From Kitasatospora sp. NBC_01287 (GTDB taxonomy: Bacteria; Actinomycetota; Actinomycetes; Streptomycetales; Streptomycetaceae), in NCBI RefSeq assembly GCF_026340565.1, contig NZ_JAPEPB010000001.1:4626501-4690500 (forward strand): 64,000 nt of DNA, read 5' to 3'. The stretch's first letter is position 1, and the number at the start of each line of letters is the position of its first letter. The translations under genes and the position numbers were made by a program. Shown one piece after another: positions 26,076-34,688 of the stretch. Below the pieces are notes generated by a model, which did no database searches, was not told the origin of the DNA, and worked only from the letters and a program-made list of their open reading frames with translations.

Positions 26076-27400
26076 GCGCTCTCCACCTCCTCGTCCGCGG
26101 CGCCCTCGATCGGTATCCAGACCAGCACCTGGGTGCCCTTGCCGGGCGTGGAGGAGATGTTGACCGTGCCGTGCAGCAGCTGCACCCGCTCGCGCATCCC
26201 GTCCAGGCCGTTCGAGGTGCCCTTGCGGCCGACCGCGCCCGGGTCGAAGCCCCGTCCGTCGTCGAGCACTTCGGCCTGCACCTCGTGCGGGGCGATGTCG
26301 ATGTGCACCACGATGTTGCCGGCCTCCGCGTGCCGCAGCGCGTTGCGCAGGCACTCGCGGATGATGATGAAGAGCTCCTCGGAGACCTTGCTCGGCACCC
26401 ACTCGTCGGAGCCCTTGACCCAGATCTGCACCCGGCCGCCGGCCTCCGCCATCGAGGCGGCGAAGCCCTTGAGCGCCATCTCCAGCGAGCCGGAGACGTT
26501 GGAGCGGCGCAGCTCGGTGACCATCTGGCGGGTGGTGTCCATGGCCTCCAGCACCGCTGCCTTGGCCGCCTTGACGTGCGGTGAGATGTCGTCGCCGGAC
26601 CGCAGTTCGTGCAGCTCCAGCTGACGCATCGCCAGGCTCAGCGAGTTGCCGAGCTGGTCGTGGATCTCCCGGGCCAGCTTGCGCCGCCCCAGCTCGTGCA
26701 GCTCGCGCACCCGGCTGAGCAGGAAGGTGTCGTAGCCGACCGAGCCGACCTCCAGGCGCCGGCTGACGCCCTCCTGGAGCGAGCGCAGCGCCGCGGTGTA
26801 GTGCTCGTCGCGGGCGTGCGAGTGGCGCACCGCGCCGGCCAGCTCCTCCGCCCAGCGGGCCGGCGCGCCGCAGGTCGCGCAGACCTCGGCGGGGTCGTGC
26901 GGCAGCCCGACCGCCGCCACCGCCTCCGCCTGGCCGGCCTCGGCGACCGCGGTGGCGAGCGCCGAGAGCACGATGTCCAGCAGCAGCATCCCGGCCCTTA
27001 TCGAGTGGGTCAGGTGCAGGCCCTGGCGCAGCCGCTCACCGCCGAGGTTGACCACCTCGGCGATCTCGGTGCCGGTCACCGTCGCCCGGCCCTCGGCCAG
27101 GCTCACCGCGCAGTCCATCAGGATCCGCCGGGCCTGTACCACGCACTGCTCCCAGGCCTCGGGATCGGCGGCCAGCGGGCTGTTGATCGCCCGCAGCCCC
27201 GCCAGGTACCGTGCGAGCACCTCCGGTTCCTGGCTGAGCAGCCGCTGGGCCGTGCCGTCCTCGCCGTCGAGGCGCAGCGGTCCGGGCGCCGCCGGCAGCA
27301 CTGCCAGCAGCTCCTCGGGTGGTGCCACCGTGCCCGCGCCACCGCGGGCCGATCGGTCCGCCGGTCTTGCCGGCACCGGATCCGTTTCATCGAGGTTCAT
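26072..27400 (-). CDS. Cytosolic sensor histidine kinase (HisKA_3/NarX type)
   Basis: 442 residues with no membrane helix. The sensory part (about 1-235) is soluble and contains a CATCG motif near residue 174 that could hold metal or sense redox. The dimerisation/phosphotransfer helix has His247 in KLAREIHDQLGNSLSLAM, followed by the HATPase with DDGRGFDPGA and GTSNGLDGMRERV. The ATG at 27400 has GGAAGGG 8 nt upstream. It partners the response regulator just downstream; the signal is unknown. Confidence 0.9.
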   Translation of the reverse strand: MNLDETDPVPARPADRSARGGAGTVAPPEELLAVLPAAPGPLRLDGEDGTAQRLLSQEPEVLARYLAGLRAINSPLAADPEAWEQCVVQARRILMDCAVSLAEGRATVTGTEIAEVVNLGGERLRQGLHLTHSIRAGMLLLDIVLSALATAVAEAGQAEAVAAVGLPHDPAEVCATCGAPARWAEELAGAVRHSHARDEHYTAALRSLQEGVSRRLEVGSVGYDTFLLSRVRELHELGRRKLAREIHDQLGNSLSLAMRQLELHELRSGDDISPHVKAAKAAVLEAMDTTRQMVTELRRSNVSGSLEMALKGFAASMAEAGGRVQIWVKGSDEWVPSKVSEELFIIIRECLRNALRHAEAGNIVVHIDIAPHEVQAEVLDDGRGFDPGAVGRKGTSNGLDGMRERVQLLHGTVNISSTPGKGTQVLVWIPIEGAADEEVESA

Positions 27401-27641
27401 CTGGCCACCCTTCCCCCGAGGCCGCGACTTCACTGCGCTGTCATCGCTGTTCCGCTGGTACGTCGCCGCGGTGGAGCGGAGTTCGCCGCTCCACCGGGTA
27501 CCAGCCTATTCCCCGGGGACGCGCCGGGCGCCAGCGATCCTGACCATTGATCAGTGAGCTCGGAAGCAGCCCGGCGCACTGTCGCAGGTCCGCGCCCGTA
27601 CTGTCGCAAGTCGCGTGCCCCCAGGGTCTAGGCTCGCGGGC
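27401..27641. promoter_or_regulatory. Divergent promoter region, kinase / NUDIX
   Basis: A direct repeat of ACTGTCGCA starts near 27578 and again at 27599, 21 bp apart and thus on the same DNA face. It could bind the adjacent NarL-type regulator. No gene is seen here. Confidence 0.3.
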
Positions 27642-28205
27642 ATGGCCATTCCTCCCTTCCTCGCCGAACTCCGCTCCCTGGTGGGCACCCGACCGCTCTG
27701 GCTCTCGGCCGCCTGCGTGGTGGTCCTGGACGACCGGGACCGGGTGCTGCTCGGTCGGCGCGCGGACACCGGGGCCTGGGCGCTGCCCGGCGGCGTCATC
27801 GACCCCGGCGAGCAGCCGGCCGACGCGGCGGCGCGCGAGTGCTTCGAGGAGACCGGGGTCGAGGTGGTGCCGGAGCGGCTGACCTCGGTGAGCGTCTCGC
27901 AGCCGGTCACCTACCAGAACGGCGACCAGGTGCAGTACCTCGAACTGGTCTTCCGCTGCCGGGTGGTGGGCGGGCAGGCCCGGGTGAACGACGAGGAGTC
28001 GCTGGAGGTCGCCTGGTTCGCCCTCGACGCGCTGCCGGAGCTGGACGCGTACAACCAGGACTGGCTGGCGCAGGCGCTGGCCGGTCCGGGGGACGCGGCG
28101 GGGTTCCGCTTCGCGGGTGCGGCGGGTGCGGCGGGTGCGGCGGGTGCGGCGGGTGCGGCGGGGGTAGCCGGCGGGCACGGCGGGCACGCGACCTGCGACA
28201 TTTGA
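27642..28205 (+). CDS. NUDIX hydrolase
   Basis: 187 residues. The Nudix box is GGVIDPGEQPADAAAREC followed by FEETGV, which keeps the REUxEExGU metal-binding residues. The family hydrolyses nucleoside diphosphates linked to other groups; an ADP-ribose/NADH-type or MutT-like role cannot be distinguished. The C-terminal AGAAGAAGAAG stretch comes from 9-bp repeats. The stop codon lies inside the TGACGGATCGTCA dyad, just upstream of the MarR gene. Confidence 0.88.
   Translation: MAIPPFLAELRSLVGTRPLWLSAACVVVLDDRDRVLLGRRADTGAWALPGGVIDPGEQPADAAARECFEETGVEVVPERLTSVSVSQPVTYQNGDQVQYLELVFRCRVVGGQARVNDEESLEVAWFALDALPELDAYNQDWLAQALAGPGDAAGFRFAGAAGAAGAAGAAGAAGVAGGHGGHATCDI
28113..28162 (+). repeat. 9-bp repeats (GCGGGTGCG) inside the NUDIX gene
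   Basis: About five units encode Ala-Gly-Ala steps at the C-terminus. The number is likely to vary between strains. Confidence 0.85.
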
Positions 28206-28235
28206 CGGATCGTCATATCTATCTAATAAAGTATG

Positions 28236-28250
28236 GCTTCATTATGAAGC
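28236..28250 (+). promoter_or_regulatory. Palindrome over the MarR start codon (candidate operator)
   Basis: GCTTCAT-T-ATGAAGC is a perfect 7-bp dyad that includes the ATG at 28244. It lies in a locally AT-rich stretch (28216-28245). This suits autorepression by a MarR dimer, or a hairpin masking the start codon. Confidence 0.55.
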
Positions 28251-28828
28251 AGGTACACAACGCAGCCCAGCAGCCCGCCGGCAGCCTGGCGCAGGACGCC
28301 GACGACTGCCTCTACGATCCCCGGGTCCGCACCGCGCTCGCCGAGTTCACCCTCGGCACCGACACCCTGGCGCTGGAGGCGGCCTCCGCGGTCCGGGCCG
28401 CCACCCACGCGGTGGACCGGCTGCGGGCCCGTGGTGCCCAGGGCCGCGGCCTGAGCGCCGGGGCCCTGGACATCCTGATCCGGCTCGGCGCCACGAGTGG
28501 TGAGGCGCTGAGCATCGGCGACCTGGCCAGGGCCGCCGATGTCAGCTCGCGCAACGTCACCGGGCTGGTCGACACGCTGGAGCGCGAGGGCCTGGCCGAG
28601 CGGGTCCCCGACCCGGACGACCGGCGCTCGGTGCTCACCCGGATCACCCCGGCCGGGCGCGGCTGGCTCGACACCTTCCGGCTGCCGACCCAGCGGGCGA
28701 TGGCCGGCGTCTTCCAGGGCTTCACCCCCGCCGACCTGACCGCGCTGCGGCACCTGTGCCTGCGGGTGGTGGCGAACCAGCAGCGGCTGGAGCACTACCT
28801 GGAGCAGACCGAGGACGCGCTGCGCTGA
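28244..28828 (+). CDS. MarR-family transcriptional regulator
   Basis: 194 residues. The winged helix (about 65-135) has SIGDLARAADVSSRNVTGLV as recognition region and PDPDDRRSVLTRITPAG as wing. Helices at both ends form the dimer interface. The start lies inside a perfect palindrome. It follows NUDIX by 38 bp. The effector and regulon are unknown. Confidence 0.88.
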   Translation: MKQVHNAAQQPAGSLAQDADDCLYDPRVRTALAEFTLGTDTLALEAASAVRAATHAVDRLRARGAQGRGLSAGALDILIRLGATSGEALSIGDLARAADVSSRNVTGLVDTLEREGLAERVPDPDDRRSVLTRITPAGRGWLDTFRLPTQRAMAGVFQGFTPADLTALRHLCLRVVANQQRLEHYLEQTEDALR

Positions 28829-28867
28829 CCCGGCCGCCGCCCTGACCTGCTGCCGCCCTGACCTGCT

Positions 28868-28915
28868 GCCGTACGGACCCGCCGCCGTACGGACCCGCCG
28901 CCGTACGGACCCGCC
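28868..28915 (+). repeat. 16-bp tandem repeat (three copies)
   Basis: Units beginning GCCGTACGGACCCGC at 28868, 28884 and 28900, preceded by two imperfect copies of GCCGCCCTGACCTGCT. It lies between the convergent MarR and DUF885 genes; each unit contains the dyad CCGTACGG. Confidence 0.85.
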
Positions 28916-28936
28916 GCCGCGCTCGGAGCGGAGCGA

Positions 28937-30643
28937 TCAGAGCACGGCCAGGCTCCCCGCGAGGTCGTCCAGGCCGAGCGAGCCCTGGGAGAGCGCGGCC
29001 ATGTGCCAGGCCTTGAGGTCGAAGGCCGCGCCGTGCCGCTGCCGGGCCGCCTCGCGCCCCCGCAGCCAGGCCCGCTCGCCGAGCTTGTAGCCGATCGCCT
29101 GGCCCGGCCAGCCGAGGTAGCGCTTGATCTCGCCGTTGCGGCGGGCGGCCGGGCTGCCGTGGTAGGCGGCCATGAACGCGGTGCCCAGCTCCGGGGTCCA
29201 GCGCTCGCCCGGCTGGAACGGCGAGTCGGCCGGGATCTCCAGCCGCAGGTGCATGCCGATGTCGATGATCACCCGGATGATCCGCAGCATCTGCTTGTCC
29301 AGGTAGCCGAGCCGGTGCGCCGGGTCGGTCAGGAAGCCCAGCTCGTCCATCAGCCGCTCCGCGTACAGCGCCCAGCCCTCGACGTTGGCGCTGACCTTGC
29401 CGAGCGTCACCTGGTAGCGGCTCAGCCGGTGCTGCAGGGTGACCCACTGGGCCAGCTGCAGGTGGTGGCCCGGGACGCCCTCGTGGTACCAGGTGCTGAC
29501 CAGCTGCCAGGTCGGGAAGGCGGTGCGGCCCAGGGCCGGCAGGTAGGTGCGGCCCGGGCGGCTGAAGTCGAGGCTGGGGCCCGAGTAGTGCGGCGCGACC
29601 GAGCTGCCGGGCGGCGCGATGTGGGTCTCCACCCGGCGCAGCGGGCCCGCGATGTCGAAGTGGGTGCCGTCCAGGTCCTCGATCGCCCGCTCCATCAGCT
29701 CCTGCAGCCAGGTCCTGATGCCCTCCTCGCCCTCGATCACGTGGCCGTGCTCGTTGAGGTGTGTCATGGCCTCCAGCACCGTGGCGCCCGGCAGCACCTG
29801 CCCGGCGGCCACCCGCATCTCGGCCAGCGTGCGGTGGAACTCGCTCCAGGCCCACTCGTAGGCCTCGGCCGTGTCCAGGTCGGCCCCGGTGGCCCGGCGG
29901 GCGGCGCGCAGGTAGGTCTCGCGGCCCACCGCGTCCGGCACCTCGACGCTCGCCGGGCCGTAGTCGGTGCGCAGCCAGTCGCGGAACCCGGCGACCGCGG
30001 CGGTGGCCAGCAGCGCGGCCCCGTCCAGCTCGGCGCGCTGCTGCTCGGGCCCGTCGGCGACGAAGCCGCTGAACCAGCTGGGGCCGCCCTTGTCCTCCCC
30101 GGTCCAGGCGGTCAACTGGTCGATCACGCCCGAGACCTGGCGCGGCGCGACGAGCAGCCCGCGCCCCATCCCCTCGCGCAGCGTGCTCCGGTAGCCGTCC
30201 AGCGCGCCGGGCAGGGCGCGCAGCCGGGCGGCGGTGTTCGCCCAGTCGGCCCCGGTCTCGGTGGGGGCCAGCATGAAGGTGCTCCGCAGTTGCTGCAGCG
30301 GGCTGGCGATCGGCCGCAGTGCCAGCAGGTGGTCGCCGGCCTCGTGGCAGGCCAGCTCGGCGGTCAGCCGCTCGCGCAACAGCCGGGCGCAGTCGGCCTC
30401 GACACGCTGGGCCTCGACATCCTGGGCCTCGACACCCTGGGCCGGCGCCGGTGCGCGGTCCAGCTCGGCGAGCGCCGTGCGCGCCAGCTCGGCTCCCGCC
30501 GCGAACCACTCGGGCGACAGGCCCGGCTGCGCGTCCTCCCCGACCCGCTCGCCCAGCCAGGCGGCGGTGGCGGGGTCGTGGGCGACCATCCGGGAGACGT
30601 AGCTGTCGGCGATCCGGCGGGGGGTGAGGGTCTCTTCTGCCAT
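28937..30643 (-). CDS. DUF885-family protein (probable zinc metallopeptidase)
   Basis: 568 residues, full length for DUF885. The HExxH-like motif appears as TWYHEGVPGHHLQLAQ, where HEGxPGHH with a downstream Glu is the expected metal site. The large helical domains on each side match the family. No signal peptide, so probably cytoplasmic. Start at 30643, with AGGA 8 nt upstream; the ATG three codons earlier is less well placed. It is a single gene between two repeat-rich spacers. Confidence 0.85.
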   Translation of the reverse strand: MAEETLTPRRIADSYVSRMVAHDPATAAWLGERVGEDAQPGLSPEWFAAGAELARTALAELDRAPAPAQGVEAQDVEAQRVEADCARLLRERLTAELACHEAGDHLLALRPIASPLQQLRSTFMLAPTETGADWANTAARLRALPGALDGYRSTLREGMGRGLLVAPRQVSGVIDQLTAWTGEDKGGPSWFSGFVADGPEQQRAELDGAALLATAAVAGFRDWLRTDYGPASVEVPDAVGRETYLRAARRATGADLDTAEAYEWAWSEFHRTLAEMRVAAGQVLPGATVLEAMTHLNEHGHVIEGEEGIRTWLQELMERAIEDLDGTHFDIAGPLRRVETHIAPPGSSVAPHYSGPSLDFSRPGRTYLPALGRTAFPTWQLVSTWYHEGVPGHHLQLAQWVTLQHRLSRYQVTLGKVSANVEGWALYAERLMDELGFLTDPAHRLGYLDKQMLRIIRVIIDIGMHLRLEIPADSPFQPGERWTPELGTAFMAAYHGSPAARRNGEIKRYLGWPGQAIGYKLGERAWLRGREAARQRHGAAFDLKAWHMAALSQGSLGLDDLAGSLAVL

Positions 30644-30762
30644 GGGGATCATCCTGGCCCAGCGGCCCCGGCTGTGTCAGCACACCAACTGACCCCTCCT
30701 GGTGCGCCTCGGCCGCGCGGCCCGGCCGCTCAGCGCCCCCGGTGCGCGGTGTGACGGGTGTC

Positions 30763-31734
30763 TCAGGGCCCGGGTGCGCGGCGCAGCCGGCCCGGGGTGG
30801 TGCCCAGCCGCTCGCGCAGCAGGGTGCTGAGCGTGGTCGCGTTCTCGTAGCCGACCCGGCGGGCCACCACGTCGGTCGGCAGGTCGGTGGTGCGCAGCAG
30901 GTGGGCGGCCTGCTCCAGGCGCACCCGCTGGGCGAAGCGGAGCGGCGGGATGCCGAGCACCCGGTCCAGGGCGCGCTGCAGGGTGCGTTCGCTGGTGCCC
31001 ACCGCGCGGGCCGCGTCGGCGATCCGCAGCGGCCGGTCGAGGTGCTCGCGCACCCAGCGCTCGAAGGCGGCGACCGTCGGGTCGTTCCGGGCGAGGTGGC
31101 CGGGGATCGCGTAACTGGCCTGGCCAGGACGGGAGTCGACCACCAGGTAGCGGGCGGTGAGGTCGGCCAGCAGCGGGCTGCGCTCGCGGACCAGGGCGAG
31201 CGCGAGGTCGAGGTGGGCCAGCGCGGCGCCGGCGGTGGTGATGCCGGCGGCGTGGGTGACCATCCGGTTCTCGTCCAGCGCCACCTGCGGATAGCGGTGC
31301 CGGAACGCGGGGGCGAGCCACCAGCTGGTGGTCGCCGGGAGCCCGTCCAGCAGCCCGCTCTCGGCCAGCAGGAAACTGCCGGTGCAGGCGGCGGCCAGCG
31401 GCACCCCGTCCGCGCGGGCCCGGGCGAGCAGGTCGAGGGTCGGCTGCCGCTCGGGGGAGTCCAGCCAGGCGAGCAGCGGCGCGGGCCGCTTGTGGCCGAC
31501 CCCGGGGAGCACCAGCAGCTCGGGTGCGGGGGCCGTGGCGAGGTCGACCGCGTTGACGGTGTGTCCGGCGGCGGTGTGCACCGGCGCGTCGTCCGCGCGG
31601 ATCAGGGCCACCTCCCAGGCCGGCGGGGGCTGGGGGAGTTCGCCGCGCAGCTCGTTGGCCGCCTGCAGGACGTCGAGGATCGCGGCGAGCCCCGAGTCGA
31701 AGACCCCGTCGAGCACCAGGACCGATATCTTCAT
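30763..31734 (-). CDS. GlxA-family regulator (DJ-1/PfpI domain + AraC HTH)
   Basis: 323 residues. The N-terminal DJ-1/PfpI-like domain (about 1-190) has the nucleophile-elbow-like ACTGSFLLAESGLL. The C-terminal AraC HTH pair (about 215-315) has TSERTLQRALDRVLG and RVGYENATTLSTLLRERLG. Such proteins sense small metabolites and activate nearby genes. It is divergent from the ABM-fold gene at 31867, its likely target. Confidence 0.9.
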   Translation of the reverse strand: MKISVLVLDGVFDSGLAAILDVLQAANELRGELPQPPPAWEVALIRADDAPVHTAAGHTVNAVDLATAPAPELLVLPGVGHKRPAPLLAWLDSPERQPTLDLLARARADGVPLAAACTGSFLLAESGLLDGLPATTSWWLAPAFRHRYPQVALDENRMVTHAAGITTAGAALAHLDLALALVRERSPLLADLTARYLVVDSRPGQASYAIPGHLARNDPTVAAFERWVREHLDRPLRIADAARAVGTSERTLQRALDRVLGIPPLRFAQRVRLEQAAHLLRTTDLPTDVVARRVGYENATTLSTLLRERLGTTPGRLRRAPGP

Positions 31735-31866
31735 GGCGGAAACGGTAAGGGATGTGTCGTATCCGCCACTGGGGGGCCTGGCGGCCGCGCTCGTAGGTTG
31801 ATCGCATCAGCCGCTGCTGGTCGGTGCCGGTCGGTGCCGGTCGGCCCCCGAAGGGAAGGTCCCCCG

Positions 31867-32238
31867 ATGACCGCCAACTCCGCCAACTCCGCCAACTCCG
31901 CTGATTCCAACGGCTCCACTGACTCCAACGGCTCCACCCGCGTCGGCCTGCTGGTCCGCCTGGAGGCCAAGCCCGAGCACGCCGACGAGCTGCACGACTT
32001 CCTGGTCTCCGCCCTGCCGCTGGCCCAGGCGGAGACCGGCACCACCGTCTGGTTCGCGCTGCGCCTGGGCCCCACCACCTTCGGCATCTTCGACGCCTTC
32101 GGCGGCGACGAGGACCGACAGGCCCACATCGCCGGCGTGATCGGCGACGGGCTGCGCGAGCACGGTCCGCGCCTGCTCGCCGCGACCCCGGAGATCCTGC
32201 CGGTGGACGTGCTCGCGGCGAAGCTGCCCGCCAACTGA
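31867..32238 (+). CDS. Antibiotic biosynthesis monooxygenase (ABM) fold protein
   Basis: 123 residues. The N-terminus is an NSANSADSNGSTDSNGST repeat of about 20 residues; the rest is a ferredoxin-like ABM domain with LVRLEAKPEHADELHDFL and TFGIFDAFGGDEDRQAH. Family members act on quinones or serve as stress or heme-degradation proteins. GGAAGG lies 8 nt before the ATG. It is divergent from the GlxA-type regulator. The stop overlaps a TGACGGATCGTC motif. Confidence 0.82.
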   Translation: MTANSANSANSADSNGSTDSNGSTRVGLLVRLEAKPEHADELHDFLVSALPLAQAETGTTVWFALRLGPTTFGIFDAFGGDEDRQAHIAGVIGDGLREHGPRLLAATPEILPVDVLAAKLPAN

Positions 32239-32551
32239 CGGATCGTCGGTCCTGTCCCGGCCGGCTCGGGCGAGCAACTCGCCCGCCGGGGTGTGGTTGC
32301 CAGGGGCTGCCGCACCCGCCATCGCCACGGCCGCGACCGGCGGGTCGGTGCCCGGCGGTACCACCGGTGCTCCGGACGGTGCTCCGGACGGTGCTCCGGG
32401 CCCGCTGGAGCGGCCCGGCGCGAGTGGGCCGCGGAGTAGGCTGGACGCATCCAGGGCATTCCGCATACCGGTCGCCACTCCGGCTTCGTTCTGGGTGAAT
32501 CGCTAATCCGGGCAGCCGAGCGCCGACCCGGAGGCAGGCACCGGTGACGCC
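32239..32551 (+). other. 313-bp intergenic stretch with 12-bp repeats
   Basis: It holds the TGACGGATCGTCG motif at 32236-32248 and three 12-bp repeats (GGTGCTCCGGAC) at 32366-32401. A less GC-rich stretch near 32455-32505 is probably the promoter of the CBS gene. No ORF is supported. Confidence 0.6.
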
Positions 32552-33019
32552 ATGACCATCCACTCCGCGCACGCTGTCAGGTCCGGCCCCGGAGCCGTCC
32601 CCGCTCCCGCCGTCGTCCCCGGCCTCACGGTCGCCGACGCGATGGAGCCGTTCGAGTACCAGATAGCCGACGACTCCCCCGTCGACCGCGCCAACGACAT
32701 CTTCCGCAGCGCCCACGTCCCCTACCTGCTGGTGCGCGACCACGACGGCCGCTGCGAGGGCCTGGTGACCGAGAGCGGGTTCCTGCCCTTCCTGGCCGGC
32801 TCCTGGTACACCCAGCGCACCGCGATCCGCGACACCGCCCACCAGCGCGGCCCGTTCGCCTGGCCGACCATGGCACTGGCCCTGGCGGGGCTGGCTATGA
32901 AGATCAAGCGCCTGGCGGTCTGGCCGGTCATCGACGAGGACGGCTACACCCTCGGCGTCATCACCGCGGACCGCGTCAAGAACCTGTTGGCCCTCGCCCC
33001 CGCGGCCGCCCCCGCGTAG
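32552..33019 (+). CDS. CBS-domain protein
   Basis: 155 residues. A CBS pair is split by an insert: VADAMEPFEYQIADDSPVDRANDIFRSAHVPYLLVRD at about 27-62 and LAVWPVIDEDGYTLGVITADRVKNLL at about 120-148. The domain binds adenine nucleotides and regulates partner proteins. No catalytic domain is attached, so it probably acts in trans. Single gene. Confidence 0.75.
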   Translation: MTIHSAHAVRSGPGAVPAPAVVPGLTVADAMEPFEYQIADDSPVDRANDIFRSAHVPYLLVRDHDGRCEGLVTESGFLPFLAGSWYTQRTAIRDTAHQRGPFAWPTMALALAGLAMKIKRLAVWPVIDEDGYTLGVITADRVKNLLALAPAAAPA

Positions 33020-33028
33020 GGGATTGGG

Positions 33029-33080
33029 GCGACGGGGCGCGGCGCGACGGGGCGCGGCGCGACGGGGTGCGGCGCAACGG
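33029..33080 (+). repeat. 15-bp tandem repeat downstream of the CBS gene
   Basis: About 3.5 copies of GCGACGGGGCGCGGC (33029, 33044, 33059, 33074) fill the gap between the convergent CBS and acetyltransferase genes. Confidence 0.85.
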
Positions 33081-33100
33081 TAGTGGTCAACCCCGGGTCG

Positions 33101-33760
33101 TCAGGCGGCGTCCGCCGGCTCGTACCAGAGGCTCGCCATCGGGGAGCGTGTGGTCCAGCCCAGCGAGGAGTAGAGCGCCTGCCCCTCCTGGGTGCCGACC
33201 AGCAGGCCGGTCCGCGCGCCGGTCTCGTACGCGGTGCCCTGCAGCGTGCGCATCACCAGGCTGCCGAGGCCCTTGCGCCGGTGCTCGGCGGCGGTCTCGA
33301 TCTGGTCCGCCACGGCATGGGCGCCGACCGTCGCGATCTGTCCGCGCGCGGCGAAGTGCCCCTCGCCCGTGCGGACCAGCACCCGGCTGACGCCGCCCCG
33401 GGTCCATTGGGTGAGCGTGTAGCCGGTCGGCACCGCAGGGCGCTCCGGCCTGAGTTGACTGTCCATCAGGAATCCGGGAGCGTCCAGCCGCCAGCCCGGC
33501 CCGACCCAAGGCAGCGCCACCTGGTCCTCGGCGAACAGCTTCAGCCAGGTGCCCGGTGCGCTCGTCGCCGCGACGATCTTGCGCACGTCCGCCTCGGTCG
33601 GCTCCGGCAGCACGTGCCGGGCGAGCTGCCTGGGCTGCCCGGTCTGCCCGACGTCGATGGTCCACCCCCACGGCTCGTCGATCGGGTCCGAGGCGCCGCG
33701 GGAGACGACCCAGCCCTCGATCCACATCCGCACGAGCTCACTGATCCTGGTCTCCGGCAT
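33101..33760 (-). CDS. GNAT-family N-acetyltransferase
   Basis: 219 residues. The acetyl-CoA motif A is AEHRRKGLGSLVMRTL, with the terminal GLLVGTQEGQALYSSLGW strand-helix typical of GNAT. The first 120 residues are an N-terminal extension of unclear role. Substrate unknown. It marks the left border of the accessory region. Confidence 0.85.
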   Translation of the reverse strand: MPETRISELVRMWIEGWVVSRGASDPIDEPWGWTIDVGQTGQPRQLARHVLPEPTEADVRKIVAATSAPGTWLKLFAEDQVALPWVGPGWRLDAPGFLMDSQLRPERPAVPTGYTLTQWTRGGVSRVLVRTGEGHFAARGQIATVGAHAVADQIETAAEHRRKGLGSLVMRTLQGTAYETGARTGLLVGTQEGQALYSSLGWTTRSPMASLWYEPADAA

Positions 33761-34053
33761 GGCGGCGTACCCCCTGAGCTGTAATAGGTGATAGTGCTAA
33801 GTGAACCTTACTGGAGGGGGGTGGGGGTTGGCCAGGGGGAGCGGGAGTGGTCGCGCGGCTGGTGTCGTCGGCGCAATACTGTGGTCGACCAGCGGACCGT
33901 CAGTCCTGCCCTCTCGCCCAGGTGGCCAGCACCGCGAAGTCAGCGACCGCCAGCCCGGCCCGCGGGTCGATCCTGACGCCGATCACCGAACCCCGGGGGT
34001 GACTCCCCTTTGCGTCTCTCTCCCCTCCGGGGCGTCATAGCAGCCCAGCACCG
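33761..34053. other. 293-bp intergenic stretch, possible gene relic
   Basis: The first 80 bp are AT-richer and look like the acetyltransferase promoter. On the minus strand near 33906-34000 there is a short frame ending in GLAVADFAVLATWARGQD that reads like the end of a protein but has no start. I could not assign it to a family. Confidence 0.3.
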
Positions 34054-34686
34054 ATGCGCATAGGCATGAACCAACCCTCATGCGCACAGCGTTACACCCA
34101 TACACCGAGAGCAGTGGAAGGGGTTCCCCTGCACGAGATCATCACCGAACTGCGAGCCGGAATCGCCGCCCTGGAGATCGAGTTGGACCCCCAGGAAGAC
34201 GCCGCGCTCCGCCTCGCCGAACACCACCTACGCGACGCCGCACACTGCGACGACCAGGTCCGCGCGGACGGCCGCCTGATCGCCGGAGGCACCCGCCACA
34301 GCGTCATGGTCGCCCATCCCCTGATCGCCGAGGCCCGCCAGCTCCGCGCCGAAGCGGGCCGCCTGATCGCCCGCGTCCGCCTCCCCGCCTACGAGCCCCC
34401 GGCAAGCCGCTCCAACGCCGCCCGCAGCCTCGCCGCCCACCGCTGGGGGCAACCGCATCTGACCACCCGAGCAACCCCGGCCCGGCCGCCCAACGAACGG
34501 GGCAGCCGGGGCCTTTCGTCGTTTCCGGGCCCGTCACTCTTCGCTGAGCGGGTGGCGAGCTGCGCGGGGCTGTGGCGTCCTGCCACTCCATGTACTGAAA
34601 CTGCGTCAGAACGCCATTCGCCTGACAGGAGCACGCGGCATCAGCATCCTTGGAACTACGTAGAACCTGATCGACACCGGAGGTAG
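34054..34686 (+). CDS. Hypothetical protein, weakly like a phage terminase small subunit
   Basis: The frame is open for 210 codons, but only residues about 27-140 look protein-like: helical, with RHSVMVAHPLIAEARQLRAE resembling the C-terminal HPxxxE/R helix of P27-type small terminases. The rest contains a terminator-like hairpin and is probably not translated, so the gene may be a truncated relic. The start is uncertain (34054, 34066 or a later GTG). Confidence 0.3.
   Translation: MRIGMNQPSCAQRYTHTPRAVEGVPLHEIITELRAGIAALEIELDPQEDAALRLAEHHLRDAAHCDDQVRADGRLIAGGTRHSVMVAHPLIAEARQLRAEAGRLIARVRLPAYEPPASRSNAARSLAAHRWGQPHLTTRATPARPPNERGSRGLSSFPGPSLFAERVASCAGLWRPATPCTETASERHSPDRSTRHQHPWNYVEPDRHRR
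34475..34511 (+). terminator. Terminator-like hairpin
   Basis: CCCCGGC (34475-34481) pairs with GCCGGGG (34505-34511), followed directly by CCTTTCGTCGTTT, a rare T-rich run for this genome. It suggests transcription of the upstream frame stops here. Confidence 0.55.
34652..34673 (+). promoter_or_regulatory. Operator-like motif ahead of the DUF6879/XRE unit
   Basis: GGAACTACGTAGAAC plus CTGATCG. It resembles the sequence after the XRE gene (36337-36358) and the one ahead of locus 3 (60866-60887): GnAA, a central CG/TG, and AGAAC or GCAAC. It lies 16 bp before the start of the first gene of the unit. Confidence 0.45.
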
Positions 34687-34688
34687 CC

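Noticed and set aside
28868..28915. Possible CRISPR-like repeats
   Set aside because: The repeats are directly adjacent, 16 bp long and without spacers, and there are no cas genes. The repeats at 15800, 19943, 23356, 33029 and 49381 were dismissed for the same reason.
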